64,000 nt of DNA from contig BJHM01000001.1 in the NCBI GenBank assembly GCA_014192625.1, positions 1-64,000 of the forward strand, read 5' to 3'. Numbering within the stretch: position 1 is the stretch's first letter; the number at the start of each line of letters is the position of its first letter. A program made the position numbers and the translations under genes. The notes below the pieces were generated by a model. It was not told the origin of the DNA, did no database searches, and was given only the letters and a program-made list of their open reading frames with translations. Source of the stretch: Planctomycetota bacterium (lineage in GTDB: Bacteria; Planctomycetota; UBA1135; UBA2386). Shown in pieces: positions 35,075 to 44,900 of this stretch.

Positions 35075-36882
35075 TATTGGCCGCCCCCCTGGTGCGCGAG
35101 TTTGGCCAAGGCTTCGGTGCGGTCCAGTTCGATGATCTTGCCATCGACAATCCGGACGATGCGATCTACCCCAGCGAGCAGCCGTGGATTGTGCGTGATC
35201 AGCAGCACGGTGCGGCCGCGCAAGAACTGCAACACTTCGCTGCCGAGGCGGGCTTCCGCGTTGGCATCGAGGCCGGTGCTTGGCTCGTCGAGAATGTAGA
35301 CCCGGCTTTTTCGCAGCATCGCGCGTGCCAGCGCGACGCGCTGGCGTTCGCCGCCGGACAAGCCTGCGCCACGTTCGCCGATCGTGCGGTCGAGTCCCTC
35401 GGGCCAGCGAGCAGCGAATGAAGCAACCCCCGCAGTTGCTGCGGCGGCCTCCACTTCGCTCATCGGTGCGTCTGGCTTGCCGAGTTGGATGTTCTCGCGC
35501 AGCGTGCCGTCGAACAGTGCCGTCTCTTGGAAGACCACGCCGATGTTGCTGCGCAGTTGGTCGATGTCGAGCTCTCGCAGGTCGACGCCGTCAAGCAACA
35601 CGGCACCCGACTGCGGGTCGCGCAGTCGCGGCAGCAGTGTCGCCAGAGTAGATTTGCCAGCGCCGTTGTCGCCCAGCAGTGCCAGGTGTTCACCGGCGCG
35701 GATCGTGAGGTTTAGATCGCGCAAAACAACGCGGCCATCGCCGTGCTGAAATGACACGGAGCGCAGCTCGAACTCGCCGCGGACATTCGTGAGCGGCTTG
35801 GGATTCACCGGCGCGATCAGGTCGGGCTCTGCATCGAGCACTTCGAGAATGCGTTCGCCGGAAGCCGAGGCCTTCATCATGGCTGCGCTGCGACTCAGGC
35901 CCTTGCGGATTGGCTTGTAGAACGCGCGGACATAAGTGATCAGGACCAGCAGCTGGCCAGCGGTGAGCGCGTGCTCGTGATGAACACGGCCAACGCCGAG
36001 GTAAAGAATGAATGCGGTGCCGACTGCCATCGTCACTTCGGTGGCGATGCCCATGCGGCCTTCGATGCGAGTGGCTTGCAGGCCGGCCTTGCCACTCTTG
36101 CGATTCTGACGGGCGAACGCCTGGTTGGCTTCATCGCGCAAGCCGTACGACTGAATCACCGAGATCGAAGACAGCGTCTCGTGCACTGAGGCAGAGAGCT
36201 CGCCTTCCTTCATGCGTTGCTTGCGTGCGGCACGCCGCAGCTTGATGCCGACTACGGCAGACATCACGCCGATCAGCGGTAGCACGGCGATAGCTACCAG
36301 CGTCAATTGCCAGTCGATCAAGAACATCATTCCGATGGTGCCAAAAAACACGAGTGCTTCCGCCGACAGCGAAAACAGTCCTTCGATCAGCAGCATTCGC
36401 AACGACGCGGCATCGCCGATCAAGCGCAGCAGCAAGTCGCCGCGACGCTTGCGCTCATGCCATGCAAGCGACAGCACCAAAAGGCGGTCGAGTGCCGCTC
36501 TGCGAACCTTGTTGATCACGCGCTGGCCGGTCTCGGCGAGCCACAGATCGCGCTGGTAAACGCAAATGCCGGAGATCAGTGCCAGCAGCATCACAGACAG
36601 TGCGCACCACGGCAGCAGATCGAGCGGGTTCGCTTGGAAAGATGCTGGGATCCATGACGGCCACTTGGGCTTTGGCCCGGTTCCTATGGCGATGCCGCCG
36701 AGCACATAGTCGATCACCACCTGCAGTGGCCATGGCTTCAAGACTTCGGCGGCAGCGACTATGCAGTTGAGGAGGAATGCGAGTGACAATCGCAGCCGAA
36801 AAGGCTTGATGAAGACATAGAGCCGCCGCCAAACGTAGAACGCGACGGTGACCTTCTGCTTTTTGACGCTCGTATCAGCCAT
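35074..36882 (-). CDS. ABC exporter, fused membrane and ATPase domains
   Basis: 602 residues, the usual half-transporter length. Six membrane helices lie in the first ~310 residues (e.g. LSLAFLLNCIVAAAEVL, LTLVAIAVLPLIGVMSAVVG). The ATPase has Walker A GDNGAGKST (about 403-411), signature LSGGERQRVALARA and Walker B VYILDEPSTGLDA. It resembles MsbA/lipid-linked-oligosaccharide flippases and is likely to move a lipid or glycan across the inner membrane as a homodimer. It starts 8 bases inside the end of the upstream glycosyltransferase. Confidence 0.93.
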   Translation of the reverse strand: MADTSVKKQKVTVAFYVWRRLYVFIKPFRLRLSLAFLLNCIVAAAEVLKPWPLQVVIDYVLGGIAIGTGPKPKWPSWIPASFQANPLDLLPWCALSVMLLALISGICVYQRDLWLAETGQRVINKVRRAALDRLLVLSLAWHERKRRGDLLLRLIGDAASLRMLLIEGLFSLSAEALVFFGTIGMMFLIDWQLTLVAIAVLPLIGVMSAVVGIKLRRAARKQRMKEGELSASVHETLSSISVIQSYGLRDEANQAFARQNRKSGKAGLQATRIEGRMGIATEVTMAVGTAFILYLGVGRVHHEHALTAGQLLVLITYVRAFYKPIRKGLSRSAAMMKASASGERILEVLDAEPDLIAPVNPKPLTNVRGEFELRSVSFQHGDGRVVLRDLNLTIRAGEHLALLGDNGAGKSTLATLLPRLRDPQSGAVLLDGVDLRELDIDQLRSNIGVVFQETALFDGTLRENIQLGKPDAPMSEVEAAAATAGVASFAARWPEGLDRTIGERGAGLSGGERQRVALARAMLRKSRVYILDEPSTGLDANAEARLGSEVLQFLRGRTVLLITHNPRLLAGVDRIVRIVDGKIIELDRTEALAKLAHQGGGQ

Positions 36883-38035
36883 GCGCAGGCTCCGTGGCGA
36901 GTCGTTCGAGGTGAGGCTTTACCCAGCGGGCTTTCTCAGTCCAGTCGAGTGCTGCGACTAGTGACTCTTCAGCGAGCGAGCCCTTTGGGTCGGCGAGCAC
37001 GCGGGCCGCCGCGGCGACGAATGACTCGATGTCGTCGGGCTCGAATAGGCCCCGCAAGTGCTGGTTATTGCCAGGCAGTTCACCGAGCACGCATGGCACC
37101 TTGCTGGCGATTAGCGGTCGGCGTGCGGCGAGACCTTCAACGATTTTCAGTGGCGAGAAGTACGACGGTGCTGATTTTGGATAGGGCGCGCAGATCGCAT
37201 CGGCCGAGGCCAAAAATGCGGGCATTTCTTCGTGCTCGATCGGGCCCTGGTAGACGATGTCGTCTGGCATCCGCTGTTGCGCCCTGACCACGGCATCTTT
37301 GGTCGGGCCTTCGCCGATTACCCAAAGGCCGCACTGCATTTTTTGGCGAAGTGCGGCAAATGCCTCGAGCAAAAACTCAACGCCGTGCCACGGCTTTAGC
37401 GAGCCCGCAAACAGGAGCACGGGTTTGCCTTGCAGTTGTTTTGGTCGCGGCTGTGGCTTTGCGCTTTGGAATGCGTGGAGGTCTGCACCGTTGCCTAGCA
37501 CGTGGACCCGGTCGCGCGGCGCGCCGGTTTGTATTAGCAGTTCTGCGAGTTCTTTGGAGACCGCCAGTACCGCATCCGCATTCCGCAGCACATCGATGCA
37601 CAGCGCCTGTGCCGTGCCACCTAGATGCAGTGAGCGGAACGCCGCGGCTTCGAGCCATAGTGGCGCATTGACCTCAACAACGAATGGCACGCCGAGTGAT
37701 CGTGCGTGCGCGAGGCCGGCACTGGCAAATAGTGAGAGCCGTTCGTAGACGGCGACATGTGGGCCGGCCGCTGCGAGAGCTGTTAGCAACGTGCCCGAGT
37801 GGCCGAGTTGTAGAACTTCACCGGCGATGCCACGCTGGCGCGGGGTCGGCACGATGCGCGCGCGATTTGGTGCAAAGCCGCTGACTTCGCCATCACGCGT
37901 CATGAAGACGTCGAGCGGGACGCCAATCCGCGCAAGTGCTGCCGCCATGGTACGGAAGTGCACAGACGCGCCCTTGCTGCTGTCCGGCGGGATTCCGGGA
38001 TCGGCGCAGACGTAGGCAACGCGGCCTTGGCTCAT
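36875..38035 (-). CDS. Glycosyltransferase family 4 (first of two)
   Basis: 386 residues from ATG 38035, overlapping the previous stop (ATGA); the frame continues 26 codons upstream only inside that gene. GT-B fold: an N-terminal acceptor half with GIPPDSSKGASVHFRTMA, and a donor half with the loop VLLFAGSLKPWHG and the E-x7-E type block SPLKIVEGLAARRPLIAS. It uses a nucleotide-sugar donor to extend a glycan on the cytoplasmic side. Neither donor nor acceptor can be read from sequence. Confidence 0.88.
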   Translation of the reverse strand: MSQGRVAYVCADPGIPPDSSKGASVHFRTMAAALARIGVPLDVFMTRDGEVSGFAPNRARIVPTPRQRGIAGEVLQLGHSGTLLTALAAAGPHVAVYERLSLFASAGLAHARSLGVPFVVEVNAPLWLEAAAFRSLHLGGTAQALCIDVLRNADAVLAVSKELAELLIQTGAPRDRVHVLGNGADLHAFQSAKPQPRPKQLQGKPVLLFAGSLKPWHGVEFLLEAFAALRQKMQCGLWVIGEGPTKDAVVRAQQRMPDDIVYQGPIEHEEMPAFLASADAICAPYPKSAPSYFSPLKIVEGLAARRPLIASKVPCVLGELPGNNQHLRGLFEPDDIESFVAAAARVLADPKGSLAEESLVAALDWTEKARWVKPHLERLATEPAHG

Positions 38036-39258
38036 GCCTTCGCCTTGTTGCTGCGCCCACCCTTCTCGTAAAAGCCCTGTAGTTTCGCAACGTTGGTTTT
38101 GAGGTCGAAGCACTGCTCGGCGTGAGCGCGGCCGGCCTTAGCAAGCGCGGCTTGGCGCGCTGGGTCGCGTAGCAGGTCTAGGATCGCTTGCGCGGTTGCC
38201 GCTGTATTGCCAGGTTCGACCAGTACACCGGCTTTGCCGTGATCGGCAATCTCTTCGACGCCGCCAACTGGCGAGCTGATGGTCGGCAGTCCAGCCGCCA
38301 GAGCCTCGAGCAGTACGGTTGGCAGTGCGTCGCGGTTGCCGTCGGCGCCGACGATGCATGGCAGTGCCATGAGCGTGGCGCGCGACATGAAGCTGCGAAC
38401 TTCATCCTGCGAGCGCATCCCGAGGAACTCGACGTTGTCGAGCGCGAGGTGCCGTGCTTGCGCCTTCAGCTTGTCGCGCTCTTCGCCGTCACCAATGAGC
38501 CAGACCTTGGGTTTGTGGCCCTGCTTCAAAAGGATCGACATCGCGTCGAGCAGGATGTGAAAGCCTTTCTTCTCGACGAGTCGGCCAACCGCGAGGATGG
38601 TTGGCGCAGATTCAGGCTTGCGCTCCTTGGGGTGGAAAGCACCGACGTCCACGCCGTTGTAGAGCACGCGCAAGTCGAGCTTCTCGCCGCCGAGGTTCTT
38701 GCGGATGAAGTTTGCGTTGGCATCGCACACCGTGACGACGAAGTCTGCGGGGCCAAGCAGCGCAGTGAAGCGGTCCTTGGTGATGCCCTCACGATAGATG
38801 TCCTTTGCGTGGCATGTAACGCTGAATGGGATGCCGGTCAGCGCGTTCGCAGTGCGAGCGACGTAGGCTGAGATCGTGGCGAAGTGCGCGTGCATGCGCT
38901 GCACGCCGTGTTTTTCCAATAACACCGCAAGATCAAATCCCCAGGTCAGGATGCTCCAAAGATCTGGCCGTGCAGCGTGCAGCAGGTCTTCGAACTGGGC
39001 CCAGATCTCTGCCCGGTTGTTCGATAGGAGCGAGGAGTGAATGCGCATCTGCTCAAGCCAGCCTTCGGGCTTGCGCGTTGGCAGGTAGACGATCGGTGAC
39101 TTGAGATCCGCAAGTGCCCGGTGGAATACGCCGTCATCCGGCTTGTAGAGCGAGAAAATCGTGACCTGCACGCCGGCCCGCTGAAGCGCCAGGATCTCGT
39201 TGAGAATGAAGGTCTCTGAGTTGCGCGGGAACTTCTTCAGGACATATCCAACGTGCAC
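38032..39258 (-). CDS. Glycosyltransferase family 4 (second of two), first gene of the export operon
   Basis: 408 residues from a GTG at 39258 (reads as MHVGYVLKKFPRNSETF), with an AGAGG-type ribosome site just upstream; the frame is open to 39618 but that part has no family similarity. Opening KKFPRNSETFILNEI is typical of GT4 enzymes of exopolysaccharide clusters. The donor half has TILAVGRLVEKKGFHILLDA and PTVLLEALAAGLPTISSPVGG. Cytoplasmic. It heads the chain of overlapping genes that follows, so the operon promoter should lie in 39259-39720. Confidence 0.9.
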   Translation of the reverse strand: MHVGYVLKKFPRNSETFILNEILALQRAGVQVTIFSLYKPDDGVFHRALADLKSPIVYLPTRKPEGWLEQMRIHSSLLSNNRAEIWAQFEDLLHAARPDLWSILTWGFDLAVLLEKHGVQRMHAHFATISAYVARTANALTGIPFSVTCHAKDIYREGITKDRFTALLGPADFVVTVCDANANFIRKNLGGEKLDLRVLYNGVDVGAFHPKERKPESAPTILAVGRLVEKKGFHILLDAMSILLKQGHKPKVWLIGDGEERDKLKAQARHLALDNVEFLGMRSQDEVRSFMSRATLMALPCIVGADGNRDALPTVLLEALAAGLPTISSPVGGVEEIADHGKAGVLVEPGNTAATAQAILDLLRDPARQAALAKAGRAHAEQCFDLKTNVAKLQGFYEKGGRSNKAKA

Positions 39259-39720
39259 GGGGACCTCTTTTTGGCTGCTGCGGTGTGTGAGTGGGGACTT
39301 AGCAAATGCGACACATGCCTGACGAAAGCTCAGAAGCAGTCTGAGCCCGACGCGGCCTTGATACGCTTCACCGTGTGAGCTGGCTCTAGAGGGTTGTATG
39401 AAGGGCAGTACAATTCTAGTGTTCTCAAATGGTACACCACGCGTGCTAGGTATCGAACGGGCGCGCTGATCTTCTGTGGACCGAAATAGCAGCAGGGGCC
39501 AGTCGCGAGCAGGATCAGCCTGGTTTGCCCATGCGATCGGCGTTTCCGGCGGGGCCCTAGCGCGATCGTAATGGTGCCATTTGGGGACAAATGCGCAACG
39601 CGTGAAGAGCAGCGGCAAAGCACCGTTGCGACCACGGCGGGCGCGATTCTAGGCCCCAACCCAGCGGCCGGACGTGCGACCGCAGCGGCGGCAATGGTGG
39701 CAATGGTGGCAGCTTGGTTA
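39259..39720. other. Intergenic region holding the likely promoter of the export operon
   Basis: About 460 bases between the beta-propeller-like gene and the first glycosyltransferase, both on the minus strand. I find no open frame worth calling. A modestly A/T-rich patch (about 39400-39450) could contain a promoter, but no good -35/-10 pair is clear. Near 39690-39712 there is a short direct repeat (GGCAATGGT). No terminator with a T-run is evident. Confidence 0.4.
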
Positions 39721-41418
39721 CTAACCACCAGCTCCGGAAATGAACTTCCGGATTGGTGTCGTGGCCGCCGGCAGAGTGACAATGGCCCGCGACGCAAAGG
39801 CCTGGGTATTCTCGGCGGCTTCGACGATGACCATGCCAGTTTTGGTTTGGACGATCTGCGAGGCGCTTGCATGCAGCGGTCCAGCGAGGACGCTGCCATC
39901 CGTAGAGTAGAACGCGACGATGCCTAGATTGCTCGCCAATTGCACGAAGGTCGCACTGTAGTTCGGGCCGCTAGCTGGTGGCGACAATGTTATTCCGGTA
40001 GGCAATGTCGCTTGCAAGCTGCCTGAGATGCCTGTCAGCAGGCTTGAGCTGGCGCCGTTTGCGATCAAGTCAGGAGTCGCGCCGTTGGTGGCACTGCCAG
40101 CGACCAATGGGACCAGCAGATCCGTTAGCAGGGTCTGACCGATTGCGGTATGCGGGTTGATAGAGCGCAGTAGCAGGCGTGCACCGTTTATGTTCGTCGT
40201 CAGAAGATTACCGCCGATGATTGCACCCTGTATGGGGTGAACCGTGCCAGCTCCGAATGGCGGCAGCGTCGAACCGGTATTGGTAATATTCACGGTCGAC
40301 CCGCCGTTAGCGTTTAGCTCGATTTTAAACCAGTCGAGCAAATTCGCGTCAGCTTCGGTAGTGCCAATCGCGATCATGAGTGTGGTGCCGATAAACATTG
40401 GCAGGATGTGTACGCCAATCGTCGGTTCGAAAGTCACATCATTCGTGATTTGGAGCGTTGGTAACCCGCTTCTGGTATCGAGCAGAAACAATTCGTCGCT
40501 GACGAGGGAGTCTAGGTAGAACAACCGCGAGCCGTCCTGATTGAGCAGCAAACTCGAATTACCCGAGTCTTCCGGTAGGTATCCTGGATCTTCATACTTA
40601 CCCGGCGGGGCCGGCAAATGTCGGTAGTTTCCGGTCTCAGCCAAGAGGTAGAGGGTCCATAACTCGCGCGGGCCAGCCAAAAACACAATCCTTTCGCCAT
40701 CGCCTGACATTGCGATGTCAGGGCGCAAAGTGTCGGTTGGGGCGAGTGGCGGAGTGTGTGAAGTGGCGGCGCTGCCATCAGCCAATGGCATGCGCCATAG
40801 GGTAGGTGGCAAAGAAGTTTCATAGAACACGCAGGCACGGCCAACCATAACGCTTGCCGGTATTGGCGGCGATGCGGTCGGGACAAAACGCGTCGCCGAG
40901 TTGGTAGTGGCAAAGACGTTGCCATCGAGCCGAATGATGTAGAGGCCGCCCGCGCGGAGAGGGATCACGGCATGTAGGCCATTCGCCGCGACACCGATTC
41001 GGTCGACGAATGGGTTGTCAGTGCCAGTCGCGCCACTGCCAGCTAGTTCGATTAGAACTTTTGCATTGCCGCCGGCTGGGACATGTAAAAATCCCCAAGT
41101 ATTTTCACTTAGGCGGCGGTAAGCGAAAACCCGGCCACCATTTGGCAACTCGACTCGCGCAAATCCATTGATATTGCCAAGGTGCGCTTTATCGGCGACC
41201 AACTCCTGACTTAAATAACGGCCAGTAATCTCAATCGGCAGGATCTCGATGCCATTGAGCAAAAGAGTGCCAGGCAGCAGTAGTTCCGATTCGCGCATTA
41301 CCCGCACATCGAGATTCGTAGAGCTGTAACCTTCTAGCATTGTGAGGTGTTGTGACCTTAGCAATGCAGAACAGTCAAATACGGCTAACAGTGTGAGAGC
41401 TATTTCTATCGGGCGCAT
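39721..41418 (-). CDS. Secreted beta-propeller-like protein of unknown function
   Basis: 565 residues with a signal peptide (IALTLLAVFDCSALLRSQ). The body has repeated short strands of TolB/WD40-like type: MSGDGERIVFLAG, LLLNQDGSRLFYLDS, and similar lines spaced about 40-60 residues apart, suggesting a propeller that senses or binds a ligand outside the cell. No enzyme motif is seen. Start at ATG 41418; a perfect TATAAT lies upstream on this strand. Family placement is by repeat pattern only. Confidence 0.7.
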   Translation of the reverse strand: MRPIEIALTLLAVFDCSALLRSQHLTMLEGYSSTNLDVRVMRESELLLPGTLLLNGIEILPIEITGRYLSQELVADKAHLGNINGFARVELPNGGRVFAYRRLSENTWGFLHVPAGGNAKVLIELAGSGATGTDNPFVDRIGVAANGLHAVIPLRAGGLYIIRLDGNVFATTNSATRFVPTASPPIPASVMVGRACVFYETSLPPTLWRMPLADGSAATSHTPPLAPTDTLRPDIAMSGDGERIVFLAGPRELWTLYLLAETGNYRHLPAPPGKYEDPGYLPEDSGNSSLLLNQDGSRLFYLDSLVSDELFLLDTRSGLPTLQITNDVTFEPTIGVHILPMFIGTTLMIAIGTTEADANLLDWFKIELNANGGSTVNITNTGSTLPPFGAGTVHPIQGAIIGGNLLTTNINGARLLLRSINPHTAIGQTLLTDLLVPLVAGSATNGATPDLIANGASSSLLTGISGSLQATLPTGITLSPPASGPNYSATFVQLASNLGIVAFYSTDGSVLAGPLHASASQIVQTKTGMVIVEAAENTQAFASRAIVTLPAATTPIRKFISGAGG

Positions 41419-41488
41419 AGGAGGTCGATGATAAGGGGAACCCAGCCCACTGTAGCACAGACAGGTGCCAGCCTGAGGAGCTAGACCT

Positions 41489-41494
41489 ATTATA
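41489..41494 (-). promoter_or_regulatory. Candidate -10 element (TATAAT)
   Basis: A perfect TATAAT on the minus strand, about 70 bases upstream of the ATG at 41418, in a locally A/T-rich segment. No good -35 hexamer sits at 16-18 bases, so it is only a candidate housekeeping promoter for the secreted propeller-like gene. Confidence 0.35.
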
Positions 41495-41527
41495 GGACAA
41501 AACTAGGAGCCTATTTTGAAAAATAAG

Positions 41528-41562
41528 AACCCCCAACACATTGAGGGATGCGTTGGGGTTTT
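41528..41562 (-). terminator. Probable terminator after the kinase-sigma54 operon
   Basis: CCCCAAC (41531-41537) pairs with GTTGGGG (41552-41558) across a 14-base loop. T-rich sequence follows on the minus strand and four T follow on the plus strand, so it could work both ways. It sits between the 3' end of the 41904-48109 operon and the promoter of the next minus-strand gene. Confidence 0.45.
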
Positions 41563-41903
41563 GCGGAGACCCTATGCCGCGAGCTGGATTTTGGATCCCA
41601 CTGCGGCATAGAGAATATGCTGCTGGACGAGGGCAAACGGAAAAGTGGGATCTGCCGGGTCGTGACTTTGAGGTGCGGGCCGTTATTTGGTCGGGATGTC
41701 ATTGGGGGGATAACGACTTCGTCCGACCATGCCATGCCTTTCACTTCGGTTAGGTTAGCACTGAAAAGCACTTGGCATGTCTTCATAACAGGTCCACAAA
41801 TCGAATAGGGCACATACTGTGCCGGTGCGGAAAACCACTCCTCCTGTGCTCATTTCTGACTCCTAGGCAAGGATCTGTGCGGAGTCCGAGCACACTGCTT
41901 GGG
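41563..41903. other. Intergenic stretch, nothing recognised
   Basis: About 340 bases following the stop of the large regulator gene. Both strands have short open frames of 70-100 codons, but none has a known motif and they contradict each other. It could contain a small RNA or the remnant of a gene. Confidence 0.35.
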
Positions 41904-44900
41904 TCAGGTTGTGGGCTTTTCTGGCTCGATGTGGCGCAGCTTTCCATAGAGCGAGGTGCGTGAAATCCCGAGCATTTTTGCGGCCTCGGTTTTTTTGCCA
42001 TGGCAGGCTTGCATCACCGCAAGGATCGTGCGCCGCTCCGCTTCGGCGAGTGTGATCGCTGGCCATTCTGTGCTGCTTGCTGTAACGATGGCAGTTACTG
42101 CCTGCTCCATAAGCGCGCTAGTAACGGTTGTCGGTGCTGCTGGGCGCGGCAGGTGGAAAGTTGTGATTGAGTCACCTTCCGTGAGCAGGAAAGCGCGAGC
42201 TACAACGTGCTCCAGTTCTCGCACGTTGCCTGGCCAGCGGTAGGCCTCGAGTTCTTGCATGGCGAGTGGCTGCATCGTGCGCCGGATGCCCTGTTGCTTG
42301 CACATACGCTCGACAAAGTGCAGCGCCAAAAACTCGGCATCGCGTTCGCGGTCGCGCAGCGGTGGCACCAAAAGTTCGATGGCCGCAAGGCGGTAATACA
42401 AGTCTTCGCGGAACTCCCCGTGCTGCACCATGGCGCGCAGATCCTTGTTCGTAGCTGCCAGCACGCGCAAGTCGACGGCAATAGATTCTTGGCTGCCGAT
42501 GCGACGGATGTATTTCTCCTGCAGCGCCCGCAGCAGTTTTGACTGCAAGGCTGGCGACATGTCGCCGACCTCGTCGAGAAACAGCGTGCCGCCAGACGCT
42601 AGTTCTAACAGGCCTGGACGATCCCGGTCGGCACCTGTGAACGATCCGGTCACGTGGCCAAACAGTTCCCGTTCCATCAACTCTGCGGGCAACGCGCTGC
42701 AGTTTTCGGCGACGAACGGACCTTTGCTATGTTTGCTCGCAGAGTGAATCGCGCGCGCCACCAACTCCTTGCCGGTGCCAGTCTCGCCGAGGATCAGCAC
42801 TGCCATGTCGAGCGGGCCGATCTTCAGGATCTGCTGGCGCAGGTCCTTCATGATCTTGCTGTTGCCGATCAGGGTGCCGGTATTGCGGTGCACGCTGCGG
42901 TCCGCTACGGCGAGTTCGCGTCGGCTGTATTCCAGTTCCTTGGTGAGCAACTCCGCATGCAGCATGCGATCCACCGCGATTGCCGCCTGGTCGGCAAGTA
43001 CTTCGAGGCTCTGCTTGTCAGACTCGCTAAACACGCCAGCGCGGCCAGCGTGTTCGACATAGATGGCACCTTCGGCATTGCTGGCGGAGCGGAACGGCGC
43101 ACAGACCGCCGAGCGCACCTGTAGGTTTCTGATGCTGGGCATCTCCTGCAATTCGCGGTCAGCGAGTCCCTCTTCGCTGGTTAGCGAGCGGCGTTGCTGG
43201 ATGGCGCGGTTGGCGAGCGATCGGCTAAATGCTTGGCCGGCAGCACCGCCCATGTTGCCCGACTGAAATTCTCGTTGCAGCCCGTCTGGGCGCAGCACAA
43301 GCAGGTAGCCCTCGCGGCCGCCAGTCAGCGTGATGGCGGCATCGAGCAAGTAGACCATCGATTTTTCCAGGTCGGATTCCTGCGCCAGCCGGCGATTGAC
43401 TGCGAGGAACGTGCGGAACAGTTCACGACTTGGCGTTAGTGGGTCCAGCACGGTTTCGACTTGGATCGGGGGATTGGTCTTTTCGGTTGGCGCGGCAGGT
43501 TGGTCGGCGGCCCGCAGCAGGCCTGCTATCTGTGTGATCTCTGGCGCGAGTCTAGCAGCTGATTGTGCATCAAGCTGATTCAGAATGCCGCGCGCTTCAT
43601 CGCCGCGCGCCTGCAGCGCCAGGGTGCGTGCGAGCAGCACGTTTGCGTGGGCAGCTGCACCGTGCGCTCCAAGTGCGAAAAGTGCTTGCCCGGCGGTGCG
43701 CAAACGGTGTTCGGCTTCGATCAGATCGCCTTGTGCGAGTGCCACGCTGCCAAGGTTGGCCTCAGCGATCTGCATCCCTTGTCGGTCATCGACGTGCTGA
43801 TACAGGCTGCGGGCCTGTCGGATGTGATCCAGTGCATCGTCAAAGCGATGCTGATCCTTTGCGACGAGGCCGAGGTTGAGTGCTGCGGTGGCAGCGTGGC
43901 GTGCATGGCCGAGTTTCAGTAGAAGTTCACGGGCATCTTCAAAGTGTGTGCGCGCTTCAGTCAAGTTGTTGAGTCGTCGCTCTGCATGACCGAGTGCGGT
44001 CAGACTTGCCGCCCGTAGGTAGGGCGCGTGATTGGCGGGAATCGCAGGCAGGATCAGAGTCAGCAGCGTGCGGGCTTCGGTGCCGCGACCGACGATCTCC
44101 AGCAAAGCCGCTTTGGTCTGTTTGACGGCAACCGGCGCGGCGTCGTCAAATCGTGCTTCGAGTTCGGCGAGTGCCGCGGCAGCCTCGCCGCGCGCCAGTT
44201 GCAAGCGTGCACCGACCAGTGCGAAGACGGTCTTTGTGTTGTTATCTGTGCTCGCTTCGGCGGCCGTGGCTGCCTGTGGCAGGCATGCCGTGGCATCGGC
44301 GACCCGGCCGAGGTCGAGCAAGACCTGGGTGCGTTCGACTGGCAGGTCAATGCAGAACGGCAATGCGCGCGCCGGTTCACCGGCGGCGATCAGGCCGCGG
44401 ACCAGTGCCGTGCGTAATGCGAGTTCTTGCACGACGCTGGCCACCTGCGCGGCCTCGGCAAAGCGCGCGATCGCCGCATCGCCAAAGCCCGCCGTTGCCA
44501 GCGTGAGAAGCAGTTCTTTGGTGATTGGTCCGTGGCTGTGAGGTGGCGGCACCGTGAGGCGACCTTGCGCCGCTTGTGGCCAGCCCCAATGCGCGCCAGA
44601 AGGCACGATCAGTCCGGCATCCGCATGAGCCAGCAGCAGTGCACCGATGTCGGTTGCGGTCGGCGCTGAGTTGGCCAGTAAATGTTTGCATGCGACGTGT
44701 GCAGTATCGGCGGCAAGGCCGAGGACTTCGCTGGCGAACGGCTCGAGCTGCTTTGCGTTAATGGCAGGAACCATCACCGGTATCGCCGGTTCACCGTTGC
44801 GAATGATGCGCACGAAAGAGTCCCCGGGCACCCAGCGCTGCACGTCGCGGCGAGTGCAGAGCAGATGGATCGCGAGCAATTCCCGCTCGTGATCGGTGCC

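Noticed and set aside
41511-41813. Small minus-strand frame and overlapping plus-strand frames between the propeller and regulator genes
   Set aside because: No motif, contradictory frames on both strands, and it covers a likely terminator hairpin.
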